Counted from the first letter of the stretch, positions 40,765 through 50,574 are shown. The stretch: 64,000 nucleotides of DNA from CADEEN01 sp963840805 (GCA_963840805.1 CAWJAJ010000011.1:372001-436000), one strand, 5' to 3'. A program made the numbers and translations. The notes: generated by a model from the sequence alone, not told the origin.

Positions 40765-40869
40765 TTAGCGCCGATGGTCCGGGCATTGACCAGAGCGTCG
40801 AAGTCAGCCTCGATGTGTTGCGCCGACCGGCACTCCGCGAAAGCCCGCACGTCGACGATCAGCGCGAGC
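40755..40869 (-). other. unrecognised open-frame remnant truncated by the left palindromic element
   Basis: Between the antitoxin upstream region and the palindromic element the minus strand reads, ending at 40755, LIVDVRAFAECRSAQHIEAD followed by FDALVNARTIGAKTS and a stop. The composition looks protein-like and the frame runs straight into the element with no start of its own. I take it as the possible C-terminal end of a lost gene. I do not recognise the family. The rest of the 40717-41212 gap holds the element and about 130 bp without visible features. Confidence 0.35.
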
Positions 40870-41082
40870 AAAGCCGCAGGCGGCCCGCCGGCAGCGCTTC
40901 GATGCAGCGGTCGTCGCGTTGCGACGACTCCCCTCCGCTGCTCGCCTCCGCGGGTGAGCTCGCAAACTCGGCCCTGGGTACAGGGCCTCAAACATGCGAG
41001 CTCAGGTGCTTCGCACCCGCCCGCTCCGGCTGCGCTGCTCGGCGCCGCATAGGCGCGCCGCCAGCGGGCCGCCCGCGGCTTT
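40870..41082 (+). repeat. palindromic element, left copy (213 bp)
   Basis: The unit starts AAAGCCGCAGGCGGCCCG and ends with the near inverse CGGGCCGCCCGCGGCTTT, giving terminal inverted repeats of about 18 bp. Inside are GTCGTCGCGTTGCGACGAC, CTGCTCGCCTCCGCGGGTG and GCGAGCTCAGGTGCTTCGC. The same blocks occur in reverse order and orientation at 42313-42532. The central block from CATGCGAGCTCAGG to GGCGCCGCA is almost identical between copies. It encodes no protein. It resembles a MITE or other palindromic mobile repeat. Confidence 0.85.
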
Positions 41083-41212
41083 GCAGAGGAGTCGTGGCAC
41101 GCGACTCACAGATATCAGCGCACGGTGGATCGTCGCTACTGCGTGATGACCTCGATGATCGCAGTGAGCGGAAGACAGCGGGTTTACGCTGGCTCTCCAA
41201 TCGACCAAGACG

Positions 41213-42145
41213 CTAGGTCGTTTCCTCATCGAAATAGTCGCCATCGATCTTCGGAATCTTGACCGTGCGGGCCGTGACACCAAGCTCATAGTCAATCATG
41301 AGACCCGCTAGGCGCTGGCCGTCGATGAGGACGATACCCTCCACAGACTTTGCGAAATCGAGTGCTTGTGGTGTGTAGCCCGACGTCGTGATGAACACGC
41401 CTTTCTTCGCCTTCTGCCCCGCGAGCGCACCGTAAAAGGCCTGAAGACTTGGTCTTCCTACATTCTCCTGCCAACGCTTTGCCTGGACGTAGACCTTCTC
41501 CAGACCGAGCCGATCGAGCGAAATGATTCCGTCGATACCGCCGTCACCAGAGCCGCCGACGCGTTGGAGGTCTGCGCGACTGGCCCCATACCCCATGCGG
41601 TGAAGGAGATCAAGGACGATGGTCTCGAAGAACGATGGTGAGACGGATGCAAGCAGCTCAAGCAGTTCTGCTTCAGCGGATTGTCTGAGTTCGGACAGGG
41701 CCTGACCCAATCTGTCATCCGGACTTGCAACCGCCGCTGACGCGGAGGAGACTGACGCTGGCTTGGCTACATCCGCAATGGACGTGTCAGAGACCGGCTT
41801 GAGCCGAACCCCGATGTAGCCCATTGCCAGCTCTTCCGCCAAGTCAGGCGAGAACGGGAGGGGATGTTCCTTGGCGAAGGCAATGCCCTCTGGCGTCGCC
41901 TTCCAGAAGCCACGGCGGGGGCTGCTAGACAGACCCGCTCGCTTCAGCCGGTCGTGAGCCCATCCAGCCCGGTTCTTGTACATCAGCTGCGCTCCACTCG
42001 GTAGCAGTTGCTGCCGATCCTCGTCAGTGAGACCAAGGGCGGTGGCAGCCTCCTCATGCGCTAGCTTCGCGAACACGCCCTCGGGATTTGCTACAAGCAA
42101 CCGGAGCAAGGGTTCAATGAACTGATCGTAGGTCGGGACGGCCAT
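41213..42145 (-). CDS. mrr: Mrr-family restriction endonuclease
   Basis: Type IV-like restriction enzyme of 310 residues, intact. Residues 1-90 form the winged-helix Mrr N-terminal domain (YDQFIEPLLRLLVANPEGV, RAGWAHDRLKRAGL, GFWKATPEGI). After a Ser/Ala linker the PD-(D/E)xK-type domain spans about 155-300: E174 in FFETIVLDLL, GGSGDGGIDG (197-206) and QAKRW (221-225). Mrr enzymes cut modified, usually methylated, DNA. Base composition is clearly lower in GC than the neighbours and the gene stands alone between two palindromic elements, both signs of transfer. No methylase partner is seen. Confidence 0.93.
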   Translation of the reverse strand: MAVPTYDQFIEPLLRLLVANPEGVFAKLAHEEAATALGLTDEDRQQLLPSGAQLMYKNRAGWAHDRLKRAGLSSSPRRGFWKATPEGIAFAKEHPLPFSPDLAEELAMGYIGVRLKPVSDTSIADVAKPASVSSASAAVASPDDRLGQALSELRQSAEAELLELLASVSPSFFETIVLDLLHRMGYGASRADLQRVGGSGDGGIDGIISLDRLGLEKVYVQAKRWQENVGRPSLQAFYGALAGQKAKKGVFITTSGYTPQALDFAKSVEGIVLIDGQRLAGLMIDYELGVTARTVKIPKIDGDYFDEETT

Positions 42146-42312
42146 ATGCAGAGAATAGCCGCAGGTCAGTCATGACGCGACGTGTCGTTCGAGCTAAGCG
42201 GCACGCAGCCACTCGCCAGCGGCTGTCGGGAGTAGCCCCGCAATGATGACGCCCCTCCAGACTGCAAGAGTTGAGCGGTTCACGCATGGCCGCGGTCAGT
42301 TTTCGGCTGCAA

Positions 42313-42532
42313 GCCGAGCCGCAGGCGGCTGGGCGGCTTCGCGCCTGTGCGGCGCCGAGCAGCGCAGCCGGAGCGGGCGGGTGCGAAGCACCTGAGCTCG
42401 CATGTCTGAGCGCCCTGTACTCGGGCGCGAGTTTGTCGAGCGCACCCGCGGAGGCGAGCAGCGCAGGGCAGTCGTCGCAACAGCGACGACCGCCGCACCG
42501 AAGCGAAGCCGCTCAGCCGCCTGCGGCTCGGC
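42313..42532 (-). repeat. palindromic element, right copy (220 bp), inverted
   Basis: Opens GCCGAGCCGCAGGCGGCTGG and closes with the inverse of GCCGAGCCGCAGGCGGCTGA, so its terminal inverted repeats reach about 30 bp with one mismatch. Reverse-complemented, it follows the left copy block by block. It fills most of the 42146-42568 gap; the 165 bp between it and the Mrr start hold only the Mrr upstream region, with no feature I can support. Its outer edge GCGGCTCGGCCCGCGCCGAT recurs at 60977-60996. Confidence 0.85.
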
Positions 42533-42568
42533 CCGCGCCGATGCCTGCACGCAGCGTGAACACACAAC

Positions 42569-43307
42569 TCAGTGCGCCAGGATCTTCGACAGGAACTCCT
42601 GCGCGCGCGGCGAACGCGCCTCGGGGTTGCCGAAGAAATCGTCCTTCTTGCAGTCCTCGACGATCTTGCCGGCGTCCATGAAGATCACGCGGTGGCTGAC
42701 CTTGCTTGGCGAAGCCCATCTCGTGCGTGACGACCATCATCGTCATGCCTTCCTTGGCCAGCTGCACCATCACGTCGAGCACCTCGCCGACCATCTCGGG
42801 GTCGAGCGCCGAGGTCGGCTCGTCGAACAGCATCACGATCGGGTCCATCGACAGCGCGCGGGCGATCGCCACGCGCTGCTGCTGGCCGCCGGAGAGCTGG
42901 CCCGGGAACTTGTCCTTGTGCACCATCAGGCCGACGCGGTCGAGCATCTTCAGGCCGCGCGTCTTGGCTTCGTCGTCGCTGCGGCCGAGCACCTTGATCT
43001 GCGCCAGCGTCAGGTTCTCGGTCACCGTCAGGTGCGGGAACAGCTCGAAGTGCTGGAACACCATGCCCACGCGCGCGCGCAGCTTGGGCAGGTTGGTCTT
43101 CGGGTCGGCAGATGCGAGATGCCGTCGACGACGATGTCGCCCTTCTGGAACGGCTCCAGCGCGTTGACGGTCTTGATCAGCGTGGACTTGCCCGAGCCCG
43201 ACGGGCCGCAGACCACCACCACCTCGCCCTTCTTGATGCTGGTGGTGCAGTCGGTCAGCACCTGGAAGCTGCCGTACCACTTGCGAGACGTTCTTGATGT
43301 CGATCAT
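42569..43307 (-). CDS. gltL: glutamate/aspartate ABC transporter ATP-binding protein, three indels
   Basis: ATPase of the acidic amino-acid importer. Reads MIDIKNVS, shift near 43287, then VLTDCTTSIKKGEVVVVCGP with Walker A GPSGSGKST. After a shift near 43107 come SADPKTNLPKLRARVGMVFQ, the signature LSGGQQQRVAIARAL and Walker B IVMLFDEPTSALD. A last shift near 42707 leads to the end at 42569. Length is about 245 residues, normal. It is the last gene of gltIJKL on the minus strand, 14 bp after gltK. The palindromic element lies 36 bp beyond its stop. Confidence 0.92.
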
Positions 43308-43321
43308 GGCGAGTTCCTCGC

Positions 43322-43995
43322 TCAGCGGATGATGTGGATCTTCTGCTGCAGGCGGCGCACGAGCATCGACAGGCTGAAGCAGATGACGAAATAGACGACG
43401 GCGGCGACGCAGGTAGGTCTCGACCGGCCGGTTGAAGTTCTTGCCGGCGACCTCGAAGCCCTTGAGCAGGTCGTAGGCGCCGATGGCGTAGACCAGCGAG
43501 GTGTCCTGGAACAGGATGATGGTCTGCGTCAGCAGCACCGGCAGCATGTTGCGGAAGGCCTGCGGCAGCACGATCAGCTGCATGCTCTGGCCGTAGGTCA
43601 TGCCCACCGCATAGCCGGCGTAGACCTGGCCCTTGCGGCACGCACTGGATGCCGGCGCGCATGATCTCCGAGTAGTACGCCGCCTCGAACACCGTGAAGG
43701 TGATGATGGCCGACAGCTCGGCGCCCAGCGGCCGGCCGATCAGCAGCGGGATCAGCAGGAAGAACCACAGGATCACCATCACCAGCGGGATCGAGCGCAG
43801 CGTGTTGACGTAGAACGCGGCCGGCATCACCAGCCACTTCTTGCCCGACAGGCGCATCAGCGCCAGCACGCGTGCCCAGCGCGATGCCGCCGATCATCGC
43901 GATCAGCGTGAGCTGGACCGAGAAGATGAAGCCCTTGAGGACGAAGCTGGAGATGACGTCCCAGTTGAAGAAGCGAAGTCGAGGTCGAGGTTCAT
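43322..43995 (-). CDS. gltK: glutamate/aspartate ABC transporter permease GltK, about four indels
   Basis: Inner-membrane permease with about five helices. Segments in order: GFIFSVQLTLIAMIGGIALG, KKWLVMPAAFYVNTLRSIPL, VMVILWFFLLIPLLIGRPLG, then the EAA-type loop and LLTQTIILFQDTSLVYAIGA. Breaks lie near 43975, 43874, 43637 and 43410. The end is the TGA at 43322 after KIHIIR. ATG at 43995 overlaps the gltJ stop (ATGA). About 224 residues after correction, typical for the family. Confidence 0.88.
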
Positions 43996-44772
43996 GTGGC
44001 CTCCGCAGCCGCTCCAGGGGGCAGCGCCGGCACGAAGTGACAACCGGTCACGTCAATGTCCGCCCATGTCCCGGCCCCGATCATGCCGGGCACCTGCACC
44101 CTGTTCTCGATGAACAGCGCAGACGCGGTTGATGGCGAAGGCCGAGATGAAGTACAGGCCGGTGACCGCCAGGTAGATCTCGATGCCGCGCGAGGTTTCT
44201 TCCTGCGCCTGCATCGCGAACATCGTCAGCTCGGCGATGCTGCACCGCGAACGCCACCGACGAGTTCTTGATGATGTTCATCGACTCGCTGGTCAGCGGC
44301 GGGATGACGATGCGAAACGCCATCGGCAGCAGCACGTAGCGGTAGGTCTGCGGCAGCGTCAGGCCCACCGCCAGGCCGGCGTAGCGCTGGCCCTTGGGCA
44401 GCGCCTGGATGCCGGCCTTGACCTGCTCGGCGATGCGCGCCGAGGTGAAGAAGCCCAGCGCGAACACCACCAGCACGAAGCTCGGCACGCCGCTGCAGCG
44501 CCAGGAAGATCGACGGGATGACGTGGTACCAGAGGAAGATCTGCACCAGCAGCGGGATGTTGCGGAACAGCTCGGTCCACGCGTTGCCCAGCAGCACCAG
44601 CCACTTGTTCGGCGCGGTGCGCAGGATGCCCATCAGCGAGCCGACCACCAGCGCCACCACCAGCGCGCACAGCGCCACCGAGAGCGTCCAGCCCCAGGCC
44701 GACATCATCCAGTCGCAGGTAGGTCTGCCCGCCGCCGGTGTCCTGCAGGAAGACCTGCCAGTCCCACTTCAT
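43992..44772 (-). CDS. gltJ: glutamate/aspartate ABC transporter permease GltJ, several indels
   Basis: Partner permease of GltK. Starts MKWDWQVFLQDTGGGQTYL, then WGWTLSVALCALVVALVVGS, AWTELFRNIPLLVQIFLWYH and LTLPQTYRYVLLPMAFRIVI. Breaks near 44712, 44497, 44242 and 44128. Without the extra T near 44128 the frame does not stop early but runs through NRVALFIENRVQVPG to a TGA at 43992, which overlaps the gltK start. This supports both the correction and translational coupling. About 259 residues. Confidence 0.88.
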
Positions 44773-44858
44773 CGCGCCGCCTCCTGTTGTTCTGATGCCG
44801 GCCGGCCCAAAGAAAAGCGCGACGCGGTTGGACCCGACGCCGCGCTCTCGCAGCATAA

Positions 44859-44891
44859 GCAAGCCCCGCGCCCGCCGGCCTCAGGGCTTGC
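44859..44891 (-). terminator. hairpin between gltI and gltJ
   Basis: GCAAGCCC (44859-44866) and GGGCTTGC (44884-44891) form an eight-pair stem with a GC-rich loop, 19 bp after the gltI stop. No U-run follows on the transcribed strand, so it is more likely an attenuating or mRNA-protecting hairpin than a full terminator. It would raise binding-protein levels over permease levels, a known pattern in such operons. Confidence 0.5.
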
Positions 44892-44909
44892 CTGGGGGCT
44901 CGCGCGACT

Positions 44910-45813
44910 CTACTTCTTCGCGTAGTCTTCGACCGGCTTGTCGTTCGGGTTCGCCCAGGCCGCCTTGGTGGCGTCGCTGGCGGGCAGGCCGACCTTGGTG
45001 TTGCTCGGCGGGATCGGCTGCATGAACCACTTGTCGTAGATCTTGGCCAGGTCGCCGCTCTTGATCATGCGCCTTGATGCTGTCGTCGACCGCCTTCTTG
45101 AAGGCCGGGTCGTCCTTGCGGATCATGATGGCGATCGGCTCGACCGACAGCACCTCGCCGACGATCTTGAAGTCGGCCGGGTTCTTGGCGCTTGGCGATG
45201 TTGCCGGCCAGGATCTGGCCGTCCATCACGAAGGCATCGGCGCGGCCCGATTCGAGCAGCAGGAAGCTGTCGGCGTGGTCCTTGCCGAAGACTTCCTTGA
45301 AGTCGATGCCGGTGGCGCGCTCGTGCTTGCGCAGCAGTCTGCACCGAGGTCGTGCCGGTGGTGGTGGCGACGTTCTTGCCGTTGAGCTGGGCGATCGAGG
45401 TGATGCCCGAGTTGGCCTTGACGGCGATGCGCACTTCCTCGACGTAGGTGGTGACGGCGAAGGACACGTCCTTCTGGCGCGTGGCGTTGTTGGTGGTCGA
45501 GCCGCACTCGATGTCGACGGTGCCGTTCTGCACCAGCGGGATGCGGTTCTGCGACGTCACCGGCTGGTACTTGATCTCCAGCTTGGCCAGGCCGAGCTGC
45601 TTCTGGACGTCGGCCGAGCACGTGCTGGCAGATCTCGACGTGGAAGCCGACGTACTTGCCGTCGCCCAGCGTGTAGCTCAGCGCGCCCGACGATTCGCGC
45701 ACGCCCATCGTGACGGCGCCGCTGTCCTTGATCTTCTTCAGCGTGTCGGTGGCTTGGGCGTGGACGACGCCGACGGCGAGCATGGCCGCAATGGCGAAAA
45801 TTGACTTCTTCAT
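44910..45813 (-). CDS. gltI: glutamate/aspartate ABC transporter substrate-binding protein, several indels
   Basis: Periplasmic receptor of the importer. The signal peptide is MKKSIFAIAAMLAVGVVHA; mature parts are LKKIKDSGAVTMGVRESSGA, VDIECGSTTNNATRQKDVSF, GITSIAQLNGKNVATTTGTT and LSVEPIAIMIRKDDPAF. Breaks lie near 45630, 45343, 45192 and 45070, and one correct reading ends PVEDYAKK at 44910. ATG at 45813 has AGGAG upstream. About 300 residues. First gene of gltIJKL; a LysR regulator gene ends 182 bp upstream on the same strand. Confidence 0.92.
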
Positions 45814-45995
45814 ACGCGAGGACTCCTGAGGCAAGGTGGGGGAATGGACTGAACGCGGATTGTAGGAACACCGATGACCGTGCATTGCCGTAGTAACCGC
45901 AATCACGCGACGGGCGAGAGCACGGCGCCCTCGCCGCCGCCGGGCCCATGCCGTTTCAGCGCCCGCCGATGCCGCACCGGCATTCGCCACGCGGG

Positions 45996-46916
45996 TTAAC
46001 CCGCATTGGCATGGAGATGCTCCCACAGCGCGGCGGCACCGGGCTTGACCATCCTGGCGACCTCGGGCCGCTCGCGGTAGATCCGCACTTCCATCGTCAG
46101 TTCCCAGCCGCTGCCGTCGCCGGCGCTGACCAGGCGGCGCGCCCGCACGTCCTTGCGCACCGAGCTGGCCGGCAGAAAGGCCAGGCCATGACCTTCGAGC
46201 GCCATGGCCTTCAGGCTCTCGGCCATGTCGGTCTCGTAGACCGGCTCCAGGTGCGGCGGCTGCGGCGCGTGCTTGACGATCTGCTCGACCAGCCGGGCCA
46301 TGTAGGCGCCCGCGGCATAGCTCAGGAAGGGCAGCGGCGCCGGCAGCGCTGCCGGGCAGGCGGAACAGCGGCCGGCCTTCGCTGTCGGCACGCGAGTACG
46401 GCGCCAGCGTCTCCTGGCCGAGGCTCAGCATCTCGTAGCGCTCGGGCGCCAGCTGCAGCGGTTGCGAGGCATGGTGGTAGGCGATCAGCAGGTCGCAGTG
46501 GCCTTCGGTGAGACGCAACACCGCGTCGTGCACGTTGAGCGCGATCAGCCGGCTCTTCAAGCCCGGAAAGCTGCGCTTCAACTCCATCACCCAGTGCGGG
46601 AAGAAAGCAAACGCCAGCGTGTGCGGTACCGCGAAGTCGATCATGTCGGCGCGCCCGCCTGGTGGCCGCGCATCAGGTTGCGCGTGGTCTGCAGGGCACC
46701 GAGGATCTCCAGCGCCTGGGCATGGAAGGTCTCGCCGGCCGGCGTCAGCCGCGTCGGGTAGATCGAGCGGTCGACGAGGTCGACGCCGGCAAAGGCCTCC
46801 AGCGCCTGGATGCGGCGCGAGAACGCGGGCTGGGTGACATGCCGCAACTGCGCCGAACGCGAAAAGCTGCGTGTCTCGGCGAGGCTGACGAAGTCTTCAA
46901 GCCACTTGGTGTCCAT
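45996..46916 (-). CDS. LysR family transcriptional regulator (YjiE/HypT-like N-terminus), two indels
   Basis: LysR-type regulator of about 306 residues. The helix-turn-helix is MDTKWLEDFVSLAETRSFSR to QPAFSRRIQALEAFAGVDLV, close to the YjiE/HypT subgroup; a substrate-binding domain follows. Breaks near 46650 and 46352. Start ATG at 46916 overlaps the end of the Atm1-like gene by 20 bp in another frame. Its stop codon lies in the perfect palindrome GCGGGTTAACCCGC (45991-46004). It lies directly before gltI on the same strand; whether it controls that operon is inference. Confidence 0.85.
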
Positions 46917-48770
46917 CACTCGCGGGTTGTTCGCGCTGGCTGGCGCTCGACTGCTGCAACTGCCACATGCGAGCATAGCGCCCGCCCCGAGCGAGCAGTT
47001 CGGCGTGCGAGCCCTGCTCGACCACCCGGCCCTGGTCCATCACCACGATGCGGTGCGCATCGACCACGGTCGACAGCCGGTGCGCGATGACCAGCGCCGT
47101 CTTGCCCTGCGCGACGCTTCGCAGCTCGGCCTGGATCGCGCGCTCGTTGGCCGAATCGAGCGCCGAGGTGGCTTCGTCGAAGATCAGGATCGGCGGGTTC
47201 TTCAGCAGCGTGCGCGCGATCGCCACGCGCTGCTTCTCGCCGCCCGACAGCTTCAGGCCGCGCTCGCCGACCATCGTCTCGTAGCCCTTCGGCGCGGCGG
47301 CGATGAAGTCGTGGATGTGCGCCGAGCGCGTGGCGCCCTCGACCTCGGCGCGGCTGGCCCCCGGGCGGCCGTACGCGATGTTGTATTCGACGGTGTCGTT
47401 GAACAGCACGGTGTCCTGCGGCACGATGCCGATGGCCGCGCGCAGGCTGGCCTGCGTGACGCCGCGGATGTCCTGGCCGTCGATCGTGATCGCGCCGCCG
47501 CCGCTCGGTCGACGTCGTAGAAGCGGTACAGCAGCCGCGCCAGCGTCGACTTGCCGGCGCCGGATGCGCCGACCACCGCCACCGTCTTGCCGGCCGGGAT
47601 CTCGAAGCTCACGTCGTCGAGGATCAAGCGCGCCGGGTCGTAGGCGAAACGCACACGCTCGAAGCGCACCGTGCCCTCGCGCACCGCCAGCGGCTTGGCG
47701 TCCGGCGCGTCGGCGATCTCGCGGTGCGTCGACAGCAGCGCGAACATCTTCTCCATGTCGACCGTCGACTGCTTGATCTCGCGGTAGATCACGCCGAGGA
47801 AGTTGAGCGGAATGTAGAGCTGGATCATCAGCGCGTTGACCAGCACCAGGTCGCCCAGCGTCAGGCTGCCGTCGACGACGCCCAGCGTGGCGCGCCAGAC
47901 CAGCAGCGTGACGGCCAGCGCGATGATCAGGCTCTGGCCGAGGTTCAGCAGCGACAGCGAGGTCTGCGACTTGATCGAGGCCTTCTCCAGCCGCTGCAGG
48001 TTCTCGTCGTAGCGCGCCTGTTCGAAGCGCTCGTTGCCGAAGTACTTGACCGTCTCGTAGTTGATCAGCGCGTCGATCGCGCGTGTGTTGGCCTTGCTGT
48101 CCTGCTCGTTCATCGCGCGGCGGAAGTGCGTGCGCCATTCGGTGACGGTGATGGTGTAGGCGATGTAGGCCGCCAGCGCGCCCAGCGCGATCGCCGCGAA
48201 CCAGCCGTCGAACTTGCTGGCCAGCAGCACGATCACCAGCGAGATCTCGACCAGCGTCGGCAGGATGTTGTAGATGAAGTAGTTGAGCAGCGAATGGATC
48301 GCGCGCGAGCCGCGCTCGATGTCGCGCGAGACACCGCCGGTCTGGCGCTCGAGGTGAAAGCGCAGGCTCAGCGACAGCAGGTGCTCGAAGGTCTCGAGCG
48401 CCACCCGGCGCGCGATGCGCGCCGCCACCGGGTAGAACAGGAACTCGCGCAATTCGGTGAACAGCGTCACCGACACCCGCAACGCGCCATAGGCCAGCAG
48501 CAGCGCCACCGGCACCGCCAGCACGGCGCGCGGATCGCCGGGTTTGAGGTCCAGCGCATCGACCAGCGACTTCAGCACCAGCGGCACGCCGACGTTGGCC
48601 AGCTTGGCCGCCACCAGGCAGCCGAGCGCAACCGCCACGCGCCAACGCCACTGCCAGATGTAGGGCAGCAGCTTGCGCACGGTCGACAGGCCGGCGTTGG
48701 GCAACGGGGCGGCGTCGGCGGGCAGCGCCGGCGGGAGGGCGGAACGCGCAGCGGTGGCATGTCGACGCAT
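46897..48770 (-). CDS. Atm1/ABCB7-like ABC exporter, one indel
   Basis: Fused permease-ATPase of about 624 residues. The membrane part has the Atm1-type features FHLERQTGGVSRDIERGSRA, LLNYFIYNILPTLVEISLVI and ALINYETVKYFGNERFEQAR. The ATPase has GASGAGKST, LSGGEKQRVAIARTL and ILIFDEATSALD. A break near 47507 falls just after the Walker A helix. Bacterial relatives export glutathione-complexed metals or persulfides. Its end overlaps the LysR start by 20 bp. It is divergent from the thioesterase gene across 51 bp. Confidence 0.9.
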
Positions 48771-48821
48771 GCCGCAAGTGTCGTGGAAGAATGGTCGCCT
48801 CGCAGGACCCCGCCCGACGCC

Positions 48822-49244
48822 ATGACCTCACCCGCCCAACCCGCCCTCGTGATGGCCCCGCCGCGCCTGCCCGACGGCAGCGAACTGGTGATGCGGGTGA
48901 TGCCGTTGCCGGCCGACACCAACCCCAACGGCGACATCTTCGGCGGCTGGCTGATGGCGCAGGTCGACATGGCCGGCGCGGTGCTGCCGTCGCGCATCGC
49001 CAAGGGGCGCATCGCCACGGTGGCGGTGAACCAGTTCCTGTTCAAGCAGACGGTGTCGGTCGGCGACCTGCTCAGCTTCTACGCCCATGTCGAGCGCATC
49101 GGCACGACCTCGGTGACGGTGCATGTCGAGGTCTACGCCGAACGCAACCCGGCCAACCTGCACGTGGTGAAGGTCACCGAAGCCAACCTGACCTACGTGG
49201 CCATCGCGCCCGACGGCCGGCCGCGGCCGATTCCGCGCGATTGA
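48822..49244 (+). CDS. YciA-type acyl-CoA thioesterase
   Basis: Hotdog-fold thioesterase of 140 residues. VMPLPADTNPNGDIFGGWLM is the family core with the catalytic Asp; VAVNQFLFKQTVSVGDLLSF follows. It hydrolyses acyl-CoAs of short to medium length in related bacteria. It is intact, divergent from the Atm1-like exporter. It may relate to the fad operon downstream, but there is a GST and a VOC gene in between, so this is loose context. Confidence 0.92.
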   Translation: MTSPAQPALVMAPPRLPDGSELVMRVMPLPADTNPNGDIFGGWLMAQVDMAGAVLPSRIAKGRIATVAVNQFLFKQTVSVGDLLSFYAHVERIGTTSVTVHVEVYAERNPANLHVVKVTEANLTYVAIAPDGRPRPIPRD

Positions 49245-49379
49245 CGGCGCGGCACCGGTGCAGGGGCGGCGCCGCGCCGGGACGCGCTCGCCGTGATGCG
49301 CCATCCGGGTGATTGCTGATGCGGGCGCCAAGGCAGCGCCGCAGCATCGGGCGAGCCCCGCCCCACAGGAGTCACCGCG

Positions 49380-50054
49380 ATGAAGCTCTACTATCACCCC
49401 GTCTCGACCACCAGCCGTCCGATCGCGCTGTTCGCGGCCGAGCAAGGCATTCCGCTCGACCTGCAGGTCGTCGACCTCTTCACCGGCGAGCACCACAAGC
49501 CGCCGTACGAGGCGATCAACCCGAACCAGCTGATTCCGGTGCTCGAGGACGGTGACTTCCGGCTCACCGAGAGTTCGGCCATCCTGAAGTACCTGGCCGA
49601 CAAGATCGGCTCGCCGCTGTACCCCAAGGATCTGCAGCAGCGCGCGCGCGTCAACGAGCGCATGGACTGGATCAATACGCAGTTCGGCCGCGAGTTCTGC
49701 TACGGCGTCGTCTATCCGCAGATCTTTCCGCACCACAAGCGCCGCAGCGACGAGGCTCAGGATGCCACGCTGCAGTGGGGCAAGGAGCACGCGCAAGTCT
49801 GGCTGAAGGTTCTCAACGACCACATCCTCGGTGCGGGCAACAAGTACCTGTGCGGCGACATGATGACGATCGCCGACTACTTCGGCGTGGCGTTCGTCAC
49901 CGTCGGCGAAGTGGTCGGTTGCGACTTTGCCGCCTATCCCGCCGTTCACCAGTGGCTCGGACGGATGAAGTCGTTGAAGACCTGGAGACAGGTCAACGAG
50001 GCACTCTACGGCGTTGCGGCCTCGCTCAAGGACAAGCCGTTCGTGACGGTCTGA
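49380..50054 (+). CDS. glutathione S-transferase family protein
   Basis: GST of 224 residues, intact. N-terminal thioredoxin-like domain: MKLYYHPVSTTSRPIALFAA, with the cis-Pro region NQLIPVLEDGDFRLTESSAI that binds the gamma-glutamyl part of glutathione. The C-terminal helical domain contains MMTIADYFGV. A Ser in STTS is the likely activating residue, as in theta-like GSTs. Substrate unknown. AGGAGTCACCGCG upstream supports the start. 28 bp before the VOC gene, so the two are probably co-transcribed. Confidence 0.92.
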   Translation: MKLYYHPVSTTSRPIALFAAEQGIPLDLQVVDLFTGEHHKPPYEAINPNQLIPVLEDGDFRLTESSAILKYLADKIGSPLYPKDLQQRARVNERMDWINTQFGREFCYGVVYPQIFPHHKRRSDEAQDATLQWGKEHAQVWLKVLNDHILGAGNKYLCGDMMTIADYFGVAFVTVGEVVGCDFAAYPAVHQWLGRMKSLKTWRQVNEALYGVAASLKDKPFVTV

Positions 50055-50082
50055 CGCGCCACGCGACAGGGAGGGCGAGGCG

Positions 50083-50574
50083 ATGATCCGCAAGCTGCAT
50101 CACAACGCGTACCGTTGCCGCGATTCGGAGCAGACGCGGCGCTTCTACGAGGAGTTCCTCGGGCTGCCGCTGTCGGGCACGCTCGAGATCAAGGAAACCA
50201 AGAGCGGCCGGCCGACCGACACGCTGCATACGTTCTACCGCCTCGACGACGGATCGTATCTGGCCTTCTTCGAGGCGCCCGACATGCCGTTCGAGTTCAA
50301 GCCGCAGCACGACTTCGACCTGCACATCGCGCTCGAAGTCGAGCGGCCGGTGCTGGAGGCGATGCTGGCCAGGGGCCGCGCCGAAGGCATCGAGACACGC
50401 GGCATCTCGCACCACGGCTTCATCGATTCGATCTACTTTCGCGATCCCAACGGCTACGTCGTCGAGTTGTGCGCCAAGGCCGCCGACCACGACACCGCCA
50501 TGGATCCTGCGCGCAACGGTGCGCGCGAGAAGCTGGAGCGCTGGGCAGCCGCGCGCGCGGGCGCCTCGGGCTGA
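50083..50574 (+). CDS. VOC family (glyoxalase/dioxygenase fold) protein
   Basis: Vicinal-oxygen-chelate protein of 163 residues. RKLHHNAYRCRDSEQTRRFY with DLHIALEV and YFRDPNGYVVELCA supply the usual His/His/Glu metal ligands. The final 25 residues are a charged, Ala-rich tail. With the adjacent GST it may form a glutathione-linked detoxification pair. Annotation beyond VOC superfamily is not safe. It converges on the SGNH hydrolase gene with 47 bp between. Confidence 0.9.
   Translation: MIRKLHHNAYRCRDSEQTRRFYEEFLGLPLSGTLEIKETKSGRPTDTLHTFYRLDDGSYLAFFEAPDMPFEFKPQHDFDLHIALEVERPVLEAMLARGRAEGIETRGISHHGFIDSIYFRDPNGYVVELCAKAADHDTAMDPARNGAREKLERWAAARAGASG

Noticed and set aside
40870..42532. A classical insertion sequence around mrr
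   Set aside because: No transposase frame occurs between the inverted elements; the only gene is the restriction enzyme.
45991..46004. The palindrome GCGGGTTAACCCGC as a regulator-binding site
   Set aside because: It covers the stop codon of the LysR gene about 180 bp from the gltI start and has no loop or tract. It may be an operator or chance; the evidence is too thin for a separate feature.
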